Part shown: positions 25,733 to 34,178 of the stretch, piece after piece
How the letters are laid out: every line of letters starts with the position of its first letter
Numbering within the stretch: position 1 is the stretch's first letter
Source of the DNA: Kitasatospora sp. MMS16-BH015
GTDB taxonomy: Bacteria > Actinomycetota > Actinomycetes > Streptomycetales > Streptomycetaceae
Reading direction: 5' to 3'
DNA: 64,000 bases
NCBI RefSeq assembly: GCF_002943525.1
Contig: NZ_CP025394.1
Span: 2,480,001-2,544,000, forward strand
Translations under genes and position numbers: made by a program
Notes under the pieces: generated by a model
The model's input: the letters and a program-made list of their open reading frames with translations, nothing else
What the model was told of the DNA's origin: nothing
Database searches by the model: none

Positions 25733-26320
25733 TCAGCCCTTGATCGCCTCGAAGATGCTGAAGGCCGCCATGGCCAGCATGATCGCGGCGGCCACCCTGA
25801 CGATCACCTTCATCGGCACGTACTGCAGCAGCTTCTGCCCGCCGACGATGGCGATGCCGCCCACCGCGCACAGGGCCAGCCAGGCGCCCAGACCCACCGC
25901 GAGCGGGTCGGCGTACTTGGCTGCCAGGTTGGCGGTCATGATCTGGGTCAGGTCACCGAACTCGGCCACCGCCACCACCATGAAGCTGGCCCCGGCGACC
26001 CGCCAGAAGCTCGGCGAGGCGGGCTCCTTGGCCTCGTGGCCGTCCTCCTCCTCGTCCTCCTTGTGCCAGAGCAGCATCAGCGCGCCGAGCAGGAAGAGCA
26101 CGCCGGTGACGCCCTCCACCCAGCGCTGCGGGAGCATCGAGAGCAGGCTGCCGGCCACCAGCGCGAGGCCCACCTGCAGGGCGAAGGCGGCGGCGATGCC
26201 GGCGAAGACGAAGCTCGCGCGGTAGCGGGTGCCGAGCACCAGGCTGGCCAGCGCGGTCTTGTCGGGCAGTTCGGCCAGGAAGATGATGCCGAAGGTCAGG
26301 ACGGCTACGGTCAGGCTCAT
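25733..26320 (-). CDS. TMEM165/GDT1 (UPF0016) family manganese exporter
   Basis: A 195-residue, six-helix membrane protein. Both signature repeats are present: ELPDKTAL in helix 1 and EFGDLTQI in helix 4, whose acidic residues bind the cation; an acidic/His cytoplasmic loop (HKEDEEEDGHE) separates the halves. The family moves Mn2+ (or Ca2+) out of the cytoplasm in exchange for protons. A yybP-ykoY (Mn2+) riboswitch lies in its leader, which independently supports a manganese role. Monocistronic. Confidence 0.9.
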   Translation of the reverse strand: MSLTVAVLTFGIIFLAELPDKTALASLVLGTRYRASFVFAGIAAAFALQVGLALVAGSLLSMLPQRWVEGVTGVLFLLGALMLLWHKEDEEEDGHEAKEPASPSFWRVAGASFMVVAVAEFGDLTQIMTANLAAKYADPLAVGLGAWLALCAVGGIAIVGGQKLLQYVPMKVIVRVAAAIMLAMAAFSIFEAIKG

Positions 26321-26414
26321 CGGTCGCTTGAATCCCTCAGGTCAAGGGCTGGCGAACCGGTGCTCCGTCAGGGGACGCCTCGGCCCGCCAGCACTGGTCA
26401 TGGTCACAGCACTG

Positions 26415-26522
26415 CGGCCGAAGGTCTCGCCAACACCCCGGTGGAGCGGGATGTCCCGGGCGCCGGGCCCACGGATGGGCCAGTATGTCGACGAGCCGGT
26501 GGAGGGCTACTCCCCTTCAACG
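26415..26522 (-). promoter_or_regulatory. yybP-ykoY manganese riboswitch in the leader of the GDT1-type exporter
   Basis: On the minus strand the leader reads GAAGGGGAGTAG (complement of 26507-26518) and, about 80 bases later, GAGACCTTC (complement of 26420-26428). GGGGAGUAG and GAGACC are the conserved loop segments of the yybP-ykoY motif, and the flanking GAAGG and CCTTC pair to close stem P1. Between them further stems are possible. About 95 bases separate it from the start codon. The motif is classically found before Mn exporters of exactly this family. Confidence 0.85.
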
Positions 26523-26531
26523 CGGGCAAGC

Positions 26532-27305
26532 CTACCCGACCACGTACCCGCGCCCGACCAGTTCCAGCACCACCACGATCGCCACCGACTCCACCGCGAG
26601 CAGCGCCACCAAGACGAACAGCTGCACCGCGCCCGCCTGGACGGGACTCGCCCCGCCCAGCAGCATGCCGACGAAGGCCCCCGGCAGCGTGACCAGGCCC
26701 ACGGTGCGGGTCTGGTCCAGGGCCGGCACCAGCGAGGTGGCGGCGGCCGTGCGGCAGATCTCCAGCCGGGCGTCCCGCTCCTCGAAGCCGAGCGCGAGCG
26801 CCGCCTCCACCTCGCCGCGCCGCTGGCGCAGCTCGTCCAGCGCCCGGCGGCCGGCCAGCGAGGTGGCGGTGAGCCCGCCGCCGATCAGGATGCCCGCCAC
26901 CGGGATGACCGACAGCCCCTGCCGGGGCAGCAGGCCGGTGCCGAGCAACAGCGCCAGTACCGGCAGCACCCCGAGCCCGATCGGGGCCGCCGCCCACCAC
27001 CACTCGGGCCCGGCGGTCATCCGCCGCCCGGCCGTGCGCACCGCCACGGTGAACATCAGCAGCACGAAGAGCGCCGAGGTCCAGAGCGAGCCCACCACCC
27101 AGGCGATCACCAGCGCCACGGCGGCGAGCTGCACCACCGCGCGGACACCCGCCCGCAGCACGTCCCGCCCGTGCCCGAGCAGCCCCCAGCCGGCCGCCGC
27201 CACGGCGCCGAGCAGCAGCAGGCCGGTGAGCACCCCGAGCAGCGGGGTCACCGGCAGCAGCTGGCCGGCCGGGGCAGCCAGGCCGACGGGCGGGCGCGCG
27301 GCCAC
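26532..27305 (-). CDS. FetB-like (UPF0014) ABC transporter permease
   Basis: A 257-residue membrane protein with about seven helices. The UPF0014 signature is clear: the central amphipathic AALALGFEERDARLEICRTAAATSLVPALDQTRTVGLV and VTLPGAFVGMLLGGASPVQAGAVQL match FetB, the permease of the FetAB iron exporter. The ATP-binding partner FetA is not adjacent. The GTG start chosen lies just after the Pmt gene stop (six bases), implying an operon with pmt; no good ribosome site is visible, so coupling is likely. Ion specificity is inferred from the family only. Confidence 0.8.
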   Translation of the reverse strand: MAARPPVGLAAPAGQLLPVTPLLGVLTGLLLLGAVAAAGWGLLGHGRDVLRAGVRAVVQLAAVALVIAWVVGSLWTSALFVLLMFTVAVRTAGRRMTAGPEWWWAAAPIGLGVLPVLALLLGTGLLPRQGLSVIPVAGILIGGGLTATSLAGRRALDELRQRRGEVEAALALGFEERDARLEICRTAAATSLVPALDQTRTVGLVTLPGAFVGMLLGGASPVQAGAVQLFVLVALLAVESVAIVVVLELVGRGYVVG

Positions 27306-27310
27306 TCGGG

Positions 27311-28942
27311 TCAGATCCAGCTGGTGAACCACATCCGGGCCTGCCAGTCCGTCATCGGGATCACCTCCGCCGTGTACAGCGGGTAGAAGAAGAGGAAGCA
27401 GGCCATGATCGACAGCACCACGGCCCCCGCCGCCAGCGCGCCGTACTGCCGCCGCCGGGCCGAGCAGCCGGGCGGGCCCAGCACCGCGCCGAGCAGCTGC
27501 GCCACCGCCAGGCAGAGGAAGGGCACCAGCACCACCATGTAGAACGAGAAGATCGTCCGGTGCTGGTACTGGAACCAAGGCAGGTAGGTGGCCGCCACCC
27601 CGGCCAGCACCGCGCCCGAGCGCCAGTCGCGGCGCAGCGCCCAGCGCCAGAGCAGGTAGACCAGCGCCGCGCAGGCCGTCCACCAGAGCAGCGGGGTGCC
27701 GAGCGCGAGGATCTGGCTGGCGCAGCCGCCGGAGGAGTGACAGCCCTGCTGCCCGGCCGGCACCTGCTGCCAGTACATGCTGACCGGGCGGCCCTGGACC
27801 AGCCAGCTCCACGGGTTGGACTGGTAGGTGTGCGGGGTGCTCAGGCCGGTGTTGAAGTCGTACATCTGAGCCTGATAGTGCCACCAGCTGCGCAGCGACT
27901 CGGGCACCCAGCTCATCGGCAGCTGCGGCAGCGGGAGGTCGAGGACGGGCGTGCGCGGCGGGGAGAGCCCGGCCCGGCCCTCGGCCCACCGCCGGTCGTA
28001 GCCGCCCGAGCTCGCGAACCAGCCGGTCCAGGAGAGCAGGTACACCAGCGCCGCCACCCCGACCAGCGAGCCGAAGGCGGGCAGCGCGTCGCGCCGCAGC
28101 ATCGACCGCAGCGGCCGGCGGGCCCCGTACCGGCGGCGGCCGCCCCAGTCCCAGACCACGGTGAGCAGCCCGAAGACGGCCAGCACCTGGGCGCCGTTCC
28201 ACTTCACCGAGCAGGCCGCCCCGAGCAGCAGCCCGGCGGTCAGCCGCCAGGGGCGCGGCCCCAGCCGGACGGCCCCCGGATCCGCAGCGGCTGCCAGCCG
28301 GGCGCGGGCCTGGTCGCGGTCGACCAGCAGGCTGCCGAAGGCGCCGAGCACGAAGAACATCAGCACGCCGTCGAGCAGCCCGACCCGGCTCATCACGAAC
28401 TGGAGGCCGTCCACCGCCATCAGCAGCCCGGCCAGGCAGCCGAGCAGCGTGGAGGAGAACAGCCGCCGCCCGATCCGGCAGAGCATCAGCACCGTGACGG
28501 TGCCCAGCAGCGCGACCATCACCCGCCAGCCGAGGGGGTGCAGCCCGAAGACCCACTCCCCCAGCGAGATCACCCACTTGCCGAGCGGCGGGTGCGCGAT
28601 GAACTCCGGCGCGGAGGTCAGCGGGATCTGCTGCGGCACCCCGAGGATCTGCCCGTTGGCGTTCTCCGGCCAGACCCCCTCGTACCCCTGCTGGAGCAGC
28701 GACCAGGCGTCCTTCGGGTAGTACGTCTCGTCGAAGACGAAGGCGTTCGGGTGCCCCAGGTCCCAGAACCGCAGCAGCCCGGCGAACAGCGCCACCGCGA
28801 CCGGCCCGGTCCAGCCGGCGTGCCGCAGCGCCCAGGCCACCGGCGGCCAGCCGAACGGCGCCCGGGCCCGCAGGGCCGCCAGGGCCGAGCCCGGGGCCGG
28901 GCCACCGGCCGTGTCCGGTCTGTCGGTGACTGCGTACGCCAT
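27311..28942 (-). CDS. pmt: Protein O-mannosyltransferase (GT39)
   Basis: A 543-residue multi-pass membrane enzyme. The first large extracytoplasmic loop has FDETYYPKDAWSLL with the catalytic Asp-Glu pair at about residue 68, and an HPPLGKW segment follows, as in all Pmt proteins; the C-terminus ends in further helices. It transfers mannose from polyprenyl-phosphate-mannose to Ser/Thr of proteins crossing by the Sec route. In Streptomyces coelicolor the same enzyme is needed for the phiC31 phage receptor and for antibiotic tolerance. ATG is preceded by GAGG. The FetB-like gene follows closely. Confidence 0.92.
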   Translation of the reverse strand: MAYAVTDRPDTAGGPAPGSALAALRARAPFGWPPVAWALRHAGWTGPVAVALFAGLLRFWDLGHPNAFVFDETYYPKDAWSLLQQGYEGVWPENANGQILGVPQQIPLTSAPEFIAHPPLGKWVISLGEWVFGLHPLGWRVMVALLGTVTVLMLCRIGRRLFSSTLLGCLAGLLMAVDGLQFVMSRVGLLDGVLMFFVLGAFGSLLVDRDQARARLAAAADPGAVRLGPRPWRLTAGLLLGAACSVKWNGAQVLAVFGLLTVVWDWGGRRRYGARRPLRSMLRRDALPAFGSLVGVAALVYLLSWTGWFASSGGYDRRWAEGRAGLSPPRTPVLDLPLPQLPMSWVPESLRSWWHYQAQMYDFNTGLSTPHTYQSNPWSWLVQGRPVSMYWQQVPAGQQGCHSSGGCASQILALGTPLLWWTACAALVYLLWRWALRRDWRSGAVLAGVAATYLPWFQYQHRTIFSFYMVVLVPFLCLAVAQLLGAVLGPPGCSARRRQYGALAAGAVVLSIMACFLFFYPLYTAEVIPMTDWQARMWFTSWI

Positions 28943-29104
28943 GACCTCGCCGATCCGTCCGTGCTGCTGGTGCCGGCCATGCTGCCGTGCCGGCCGTGCT
29001 CTTGGTGCGGGGCGGGCCGGAGCGCTTGCTGACGGTGCGGCAACCCCCGTCGACCCTATGCGCTGCGAGTCGAACCGGGGGAACTGACACCCCGTTTCCC
29101 CTGG

Positions 29105-29130
29105 ACGGTATATGCCGGTGAACGGTATAT
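29105..29130 (+). promoter_or_regulatory. Direct ACGGTATAT repeats in the PadR gene promoter
   Basis: ACGGTATAT occurs at 29105-29113 and 29122-29130, 17 bases apart, ending 10 bases before the PadR start codon. The second TATAT could be the -10 region, which would put transcription at or next to the ATG (leaderless or nearly so). The repeats are likely the autoregulatory PadR site. Confidence 0.45.
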
Positions 29131-29139
29131 CTAATCGAC

Positions 29140-29484
29140 ATGACGGAACGTCCGATGCAGGAGCCCACGCTGCTCCTGCTCACCGCCCTGGCCGACGCGC
29201 CACGGCACGGCTACGCGCTGCTCCAGGAGGTCTCCGCGATCTCGGGCGGCCGGGTGAAGATGCGGACCGGCACGCTCTACGGCGCGCTCGACCGCCTGCT
29301 CGGCCAGGGCCTGATCGAGGTGGTCGGCGAGGAGATCGTGGACGGCCGGGCCCGCCGCACCTACGCGCTCACCCGGCCCGGCCGGGAGACCCTGACCGCC
29401 GAGGCCGAGCGGCTGCGCACCGTCGCGGCCGAGGCCGAACGCCGACTGTCCATGCCCAGGCTGAGGGGGGCCTACTCCACATGA
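29140..29484 (+). CDS. PadR-family transcriptional regulator
   Basis: A 114-residue winged-helix protein: TLLLLTALADAPRHGYALLQEVSAISGGRVKMRTGTLYGALDRLLGQGLIEVV is the PadR DNA-binding domain, and RRTYALTRPGRETL the wing. The short C-terminal helix marks subfamily 2 (PadR-s2). It overlaps the following membrane-protein gene by ATGA, a common PadR/membrane-protein pairing in which the regulator controls its partner. Direct repeats in the promoter suggest autoregulation. No ribosome site is seen before the ATG, in line with a leaderless message. Confidence 0.88.
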   Translation: MTERPMQEPTLLLLTALADAPRHGYALLQEVSAISGGRVKMRTGTLYGALDRLLGQGLIEVVGEEIVDGRARRTYALTRPGRETLTAEAERLRTVAAEAERRLSMPRLRGAYST

Positions 29485-30464
29485 ACGGCAACGCCACGAA
29501 CGGCAGCGCCATGACCGGCAGCGCGTTAAGGATCACCCTGCGACTGCATCCGACCGCCTACCGGCGGGAGATGGGCGCGGAGCTCAGCGCGGTGTTCGCC
29601 GACGCCACCGCCGGGGCCGGCCGCTGGGCCACCGGCCGGGAACTGCTCGACCTGGCCGCCCACGGGCTGCGGCTGCGCCTCGGGCTCGGCTCCTCCGGTG
29701 CGCCGGCCCACGCGGCGGGCCTGGCCGCGCCGTTCGCGGCGGGGGCGCTGGCGGCCGAGGTGGCCTCCCTGGTGAGTGGCTGGCGCTGGGGCTGGGAGGG
29801 CATGGACTTCGCGCTCACCCACCCCATGTCCTCGGGCGGACAGGAGCAGTACAGCGGCTTGCTCGGCCTGCTCGCCCTGCTGGCGGCCCTGTCTGGTCGG
29901 TGGACGGCGGCCCGGCTGCTGGCCCCGGTCGCCGTGCTCGCCCTGCTGTGGAACTTCGTGTTCAACGACTTCCGCGACTGGACACCCCACGGGCTCGTCT
30001 TCGTCGCCAGCAACTACGGGCCACGCCTGCTCTGGCTGCTGATCCTGCTCGCCGCCCCGCGCGACCTGCTGAGGCGTTCCTGGCGCAGTGCGCTCACCGT
30101 GCTCGCCGGAGCGGCGACCGGCAGCCTGCTGTTCTGGCAGACCAGCGGCTTCTGGCCCTTCCTGAGTCTGCGCCCGGTGCTCGACGGCCCGGCGTTCGCC
30201 TTGGTGCTATGCACCGTGGAGCTGGCCCTGCTCCTCGCCGCCCCGGCCGCCCTCCGGCAGGGCCGGTACGGCCCGGCGGGGGCCGCGCTCGCGGGTGCGC
30301 CGGTGCTGTCGCTGGTGCTCGCGCTGGCGGCCAACCAGCTCTGGAAGGACTTCCTCCCGACCGCCCTGGTGCTGCTCGCCGTGGTCGCCGCCGCCGTGCC
30401 GGCCGCGAACCGGCTGCGCAGGGCGGTCGGCGCGGGTGACCGCCTCCCGCCGACGGCGGGCTGA
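29481..30464 (+). CDS. Multi-pass membrane protein coupled to PadR
   Basis: A 327-residue protein starting in the ATGA overlap with padR. A short cytoplasmic N-terminus (RLHPTAYRREMGAELSAVFADA) resembles the head of the PadR-linked membrane-protein group; eight or so hydrophobic helices follow from about residue 75. No transporter motif or catalytic residues are recognised. Coupling to PadR suggests that the two respond to membrane or envelope conditions together. Confidence 0.7.
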   Translation: MNGNATNGSAMTGSALRITLRLHPTAYRREMGAELSAVFADATAGAGRWATGRELLDLAAHGLRLRLGLGSSGAPAHAAGLAAPFAAGALAAEVASLVSGWRWGWEGMDFALTHPMSSGGQEQYSGLLGLLALLAALSGRWTAARLLAPVAVLALLWNFVFNDFRDWTPHGLVFVASNYGPRLLWLLILLAAPRDLLRRSWRSALTVLAGAATGSLLFWQTSGFWPFLSLRPVLDGPAFALVLCTVELALLLAAPAALRQGRYGPAGAALAGAPVLSLVLALAANQLWKDFLPTALVLLAVVAAAVPAANRLRRAVGAGDRLPPTAG

Positions 30465-30515
30465 GCCCGGAGCCCCGGCAAGGCCCGGCGCTCCGGGCCG
30501 CCCGGGCCCGGACGT

Positions 30516-30556
30516 GCGTCCGGCTCCCTCCCACGGGGGTGGGGGGAGCCGGACGC
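30516..30556. terminator. Two-way hairpin between convergent genes
   Basis: GCGTCCGGCTCCC (30516-30528) pairs perfectly with GGGAGCCGGACGC (30544-30556). It lies between the stops of the PadR-linked membrane protein (30464) and the MFS transporter (30574), as expected of a shared terminator. Confidence 0.8.
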
Positions 30557-30573
30557 CGGTGCGGGGTGGGCCG

Positions 30574-31923
30574 TCAGGCCGCGATCTGCAGGCCGCGGGC
30601 CGGGGCCGCCAGCGGGGCGTGCTCCTCGGCCGGGGCGGCGGCCGGAGCCTGCCCGGCCGGGGCGTTGTCCTGGGCCGGGGTGAGGTACGGGCGCAGGCGC
30701 AGGGCCATCACCACGACCAGCACGGTGCAGCCGGCCATCGCGGCCAGGTAGAGCGGCCAGGTGCCCGAGCCGACCAGCAGCACGCCCACCGCCGGGCCCA
30801 CCGCGATGGCGATCTGCTTCACCATCGCGTAGCCGGAGTTGTAGGTGCCCAGCAGCCGGGCCGGAGCCAGCTCCGCCACGATCGGGCCCATGGTCGGCGC
30901 GAGCAGCGACTCGCCGACGCCGAACAGCGCGTAGACCGAGACGATCGCGACGGTGGCGAGCATCGCCTCGCCGCGCACCAGGCCGGCGACCAGCGCCATG
31001 GCCCAGGCACCCAGCCAGACCACGCCGGCCGCGGCCATCGCGGTGGTGCGGCGGCGGCGCTCGGTGATCTTCACGACGAACATCTGCAGCACCACGATGG
31101 TCAGGCCGTTCACGCCGATGGCCAGGCCGAGCACGGAGGGCGCGGTGCCCACGGTGTCGGTGGCGAAGGCCGCGACGCCGGACTCGAACTGCCCGTAGCA
31201 GGTGAAGAAGATCAGCCCGGCGAGCAGGCAGAGCCGCAGCATCGCCCTGTCGGCCACCAGCGCGCGCAGCCCCTTGGCCTCGCGGCCGGCGGCAGCGACG
31301 GGCTCGGCGACCAGCACCGGCGCGGCGGCCGGGATGCGGGCCAGGCCGGTGACGGCGGCCAGGCCGAGGAAGGTGAGCGCCTCGATGGTGAAGAGCCGGG
31401 TCATGCTGGCCGGGTCGGCCACGTCGACGATCTGGCCGCCGACCAGCGCGCCGATGCTCATGCCCAGGTTGACCAGGGTGAACTGGAGCGCGAAGGCCCG
31501 CGAGCGGGTCGCCTTGGTGGAGCAGCGGACGATCATCGTGGCCAGCGCCGGCTGGCAGGTGGTGACACCGCCGCCGAAGAGGAAGGCGGAGACCAGCAGC
31601 AGCGGTGTGCTGGTGGCGTGACCGAAGGCGAACGCACCGGTGGCGGCGAGCCCCGCCCCCGCGAGCAGCACCGGTCGCGGGCCGTACCGGTCTATCCCGC
31701 GGCCGGTGAAGGGGAGCACGGCCAGCGCCGCGAGCGCGAAGACGGTGAACACCATCCCGGCCGCGAACGAGCCCAGGCCCCGCACCTGGTCCACGTAGAC
31801 GAACATGTACGGCATCGTGAACCCGCTGCCGAACGCGCTGAGCGCATTGCCGATCTGGACGCGGCGCAGCGGGCCGCCCGCCCCGTGCCGCTGCTGCCTC
31901 TGCTGCTTCACCGTGCCGGTCAC
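30574..31923 (-). CDS. 12-helix MFS exporter
   Basis: About 449 residues from the GTG at 31923, which lies 9 bases after GAAGGG; an ATG at 31932 abuts the ribosome site and is less likely. Twelve hydrophobic helices are seen; the motif-A loop is RGIDRYGPRPVLLAGAG and a LLGTYNSGYAMVKQIAIAVGPAVGVLL segment lies in the C-half. It belongs to the drug:H+ antiporter-1 type. It diverges from a MarR gene with two inverted repeats between them, so it is probably the MarR target. Exported compound unknown. Confidence 0.85.
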   Translation of the reverse strand: MTGTVKQQRQQRHGAGGPLRRVQIGNALSAFGSGFTMPYMFVYVDQVRGLGSFAAGMVFTVFALAALAVLPFTGRGIDRYGPRPVLLAGAGLAATGAFAFGHATSTPLLLVSAFLFGGGVTTCQPALATMIVRCSTKATRSRAFALQFTLVNLGMSIGALVGGQIVDVADPASMTRLFTIEALTFLGLAAVTGLARIPAAAPVLVAEPVAAAGREAKGLRALVADRAMLRLCLLAGLIFFTCYGQFESGVAAFATDTVGTAPSVLGLAIGVNGLTIVVLQMFVVKITERRRRTTAMAAAGVVWLGAWAMALVAGLVRGEAMLATVAIVSVYALFGVGESLLAPTMGPIVAELAPARLLGTYNSGYAMVKQIAIAVGPAVGVLLVGSGTWPLYLAAMAGCTVLVVVMALRLRPYLTPAQDNAPAGQAPAAAPAEEHAPLAAPARGLQIAA

Positions 31924-31993
31924 CGTGCACATCCCTTCGATTCGATCTTCCACTGCATACTCTTCGACCAGACACTCTTCGATCTGGAAGATT

Positions 31994-32059
31994 TAAGACC
32001 TAAAGTCTTAGCTCATGAAGGTTAAGGGTTCGTAGCTTCAGAAGTCAAAGGCTTAACCT
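31994..32059. promoter_or_regulatory. Two inverted repeats between MFS and MarR genes
   Basis: TAAGAC-5-GTCTTA occupies 31994-32010 and AGGTTAAG-25-CTTAACCT occupies 32019-32059. Both lie in an unusually AT-rich divergent promoter. The first has the arm and spacer size of MarR-dimer sites. They are the likely operators of the divergent MarR regulator. Confidence 0.55.
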
Positions 32060-32087
32060 CTGCAGGTCCACATGGGACAATGGCCCC

Positions 32088-32660
32088 ATGAGCGCACGCA
32101 GACCTGCCCCGACCGCCGAGCCGGCCACCTGCGGCGAGCTCGGCGTCGCCGAGCAGGTGGCCGTCTACCAGCGGGAATTCCCCGATGTCGACCCCCAGGT
32201 GGAGACGATCGTCTCCACCCTGTCCCGGGTCGCCCGGCGGATGAGCGTGGCCTACGGCCGGCAGCTGACTGTGCTGGGGATCACCCCGGCCGAGTGGGAG
32301 GTGCTCAAGGCCCTGGTCATCGCGGGCAGCCCCTACCAGCTCGGCCCCGGCGACCTGGCCAAGCGGCTCGGCCTCACCCCGGCCGCGATGACCCACCGGA
32401 TCGACCGGATGGTCACCGAGGGCCTGGTCACCCGGGAGCGCGACGAGGCCAACCGGGTCCGGGTGATCATCGAGCTCACCGAGACCGGCCGCGACAAGTG
32501 GCTGGAGTCCATGCGGATGGCCGCCGTCTTCGAGGAGGAGCTCCTCCAGGACGTCTCCCCCGAGGAGCGCCCCGGCCTCTCCACCCTGCTCGGCCGGATG
32601 CTCCGCCGGATCGAGCAGTCCCAGCCCGACGCCCTCGGCCGCACCGACGACCTGGCCTGA
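32088..32660 (+). CDS. MarR-family regulator
   Basis: A 190-residue winged-helix protein. LGITPAEWEVLKALVIAGSPYQLGPGDLAKRLGLTPAAMTHRIDRMVTEGLVTRERDEANRVRVIIELTETG is the MarR domain with recognition helix and wing; helices at both ends form the dimer interface. The N-terminus is about 45 residues longer than usual. It probably represses the divergent MFS gene and itself through the inverted repeats at 31994-32059; the ligand is presumably exported by that pump. Confidence 0.88.
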   Translation: MSARRPAPTAEPATCGELGVAEQVAVYQREFPDVDPQVETIVSTLSRVARRMSVAYGRQLTVLGITPAEWEVLKALVIAGSPYQLGPGDLAKRLGLTPAAMTHRIDRMVTEGLVTRERDEANRVRVIIELTETGRDKWLESMRMAAVFEEELLQDVSPEERPGLSTLLGRMLRRIEQSQPDALGRTDDLA

Positions 32661-32775
32661 GCCCAGGCGATTTCCCCCTCTCCCCCACCCGGCGCGACCG
32701 GGGCGCGGCGTGCCGGCCCCGGTGGTCTGCTGGACGGTGACAGACCGTCCGCCCCCGTCCGAGAGGGACACCGCC

Positions 32776-33498
32776 GTGCCCAAGCCCCTGATCGTCATCA
32801 CCGGCGCCAGCTCCGGGATCGGCGCCGCCACCGCCCGCCTGCTCTCCGCCGAGGGCCACCCGCTTCTGCTGCTGGCCCGGCGGCTCGACCGACTGGAGGC
32901 CCTCGGCCTGCCGCAGGCCCTCTGTCGCAAGGTCGACGTGACCGACCGGGCGGCGGTGGAGGCCGCCGTCCGCGAGGCCGAGGAGCTGTACGGCCCGGCT
33001 GACGCGATCGTCAACAACGCGGGGGTGATGCTGCTCGGCCGACTCGCGGACCAGCCCGTGGACGAGTGGGAGCGGATGATCGACCTGAACGTGAAGGGCG
33101 TGCTGTACGGCGTCCGGGCGGTGCTCCCCGGCATGGTCGAGCGGGGTCGCGGCACCATCCTCAATGTCAGCTCGGTGGCCGGCCGCAAGACCTTCCCGAA
33201 CCACGCCGCCTACGTGGGCACCAAGTTCGCCGTCCACGCGATGTCGGAGAACCTGCGCGAGGAGGTGGCCGCCCAGGGGGTCCGGGTGGTCACCATCGCC
33301 CCCGGGGCGGTGGAGACCGAGCTGCTCTCGCACACCAGCGACGAGCAGATCAAGCAGGGCTACCAGGCCTGGAAGGAGGCCGCCGGCGGCGCCCTGGCCC
33401 CGGAGGCCGTGGCCGAGGCCATCGCCTACGCCTACCGCCAGCCGCCGAACGTCTGCGTCCGCGAGATCGTGCTGGCCGCCACCGGCCAGGAGGGCTGA
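32776..33498 (+). CDS. Short-chain dehydrogenase/reductase
   Basis: A 240-residue classical SDR from GTG, 8 bases after GAGAGGGA. Cofactor motif TGASSGIG at residues about 10-17, NNAGVM at about 80, catalytic Ser in LNVSSVAG, and Tyr/Lys in AAYVGTKFAVH. An Arg after the first strand (LARRLDR) suggests NADPH. The order and the APGAVETELL segment resemble the YdfG/oxidoreductase group with broad hydroxy-acid or carbonyl substrates. Stands alone. Confidence 0.88.
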   Translation: MPKPLIVITGASSGIGAATARLLSAEGHPLLLLARRLDRLEALGLPQALCRKVDVTDRAAVEAAVREAEELYGPADAIVNNAGVMLLGRLADQPVDEWERMIDLNVKGVLYGVRAVLPGMVERGRGTILNVSSVAGRKTFPNHAAYVGTKFAVHAMSENLREEVAAQGVRVVTIAPGAVETELLSHTSDEQIKQGYQAWKEAAGGALAPEAVAEAIAYAYRQPPNVCVREIVLAATGQEG

Positions 33499-33638
33499 GG
33501 GGAGTCGGGAGGCCGACCGGGCCGGAACAGTGACCGGGCCGGAACGCCGACCGGACAGCTCCCGAGAATTCGTTTGAAACATCCCGGTGCCCTCGGGCCG
33601 TCATAGGGCGGACAACGACGAGGGGACGGGAGGGGCCA

Positions 33639-34178
33639 GTGGTCACAGCTCGACGGCGGGCTGCCGCCGAGGAGGAGTTCGCCGCGTTCGCGGCGGCCCG
33701 CTCCGGGCAGCTTTACCGATCGGCGTACTTCCTGACCGGGGGTGACGCGCACCTGGCCGAGGATCTGGTGCAGGACACCCTGGCGAGGATGTACGCGCAG
33801 TGGCACCGCCTCCACCGGCCGGGTTGGGCGGGCGGGATCGAGAACGCGGCCGGCTACGCGCAGACCGTCCTGGTCCGGGCCTTCCTGACCCACCAGCGCC
33901 GACGCAGCTCCACCGAGCGGCCGAGCCAGGTACTGCCGGAGCCGCCGCCGCGGGAACAGGACCAGACGCTGCGGCTCGTCCTGGTCGATGCGCTGGCCGA
34001 ACTGCCGCCCCGGGACCGGGCGGTGGTGGTGCTCCGGTACTGGGAGGACCGCAGCGTCGAGGAGACCGCGGCGATCGTCAAGGACAGCTCGGCGGCCGTC
34101 CGCTCCAGGTGCACCCGGGCACTGGCCCGACTGCGTGCGCAACTCGGCTCCGAGCTGGCGGAGTTGGTGCGGTCATGA
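33639..34178 (+). CDS. SigE-family ECF sigma factor
   Basis: A 179-residue sigma factor from GTG behind GGGAGGGG. Region 2 is LYRSAYFLTGGDAHLAEDLVQDTLARMYAQW and region 4 is LAELPPRDRAVVVLRYWEDRSVEETAAIVKDSSAAVRSRCTRALARLR. It recruits RNA polymerase to extracytoplasmic-stress genes. Upstream, TGAAAC (33575-33580) and CGTCAT (33599-33604) with an 18-base spacer could be an ECF-type promoter, hinting at autoregulation. It overlaps the LCP gene by ATGA, the place where an anti-sigma gene usually sits. Confidence 0.9.
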   Translation: MVTARRRAAAEEEFAAFAAARSGQLYRSAYFLTGGDAHLAEDLVQDTLARMYAQWHRLHRPGWAGGIENAAGYAQTVLVRAFLTHQRRRSSTERPSQVLPEPPPREQDQTLRLVLVDALAELPPRDRAVVVLRYWEDRSVEETAAIVKDSSAAVRSRCTRALARLRAQLGSELAELVRS

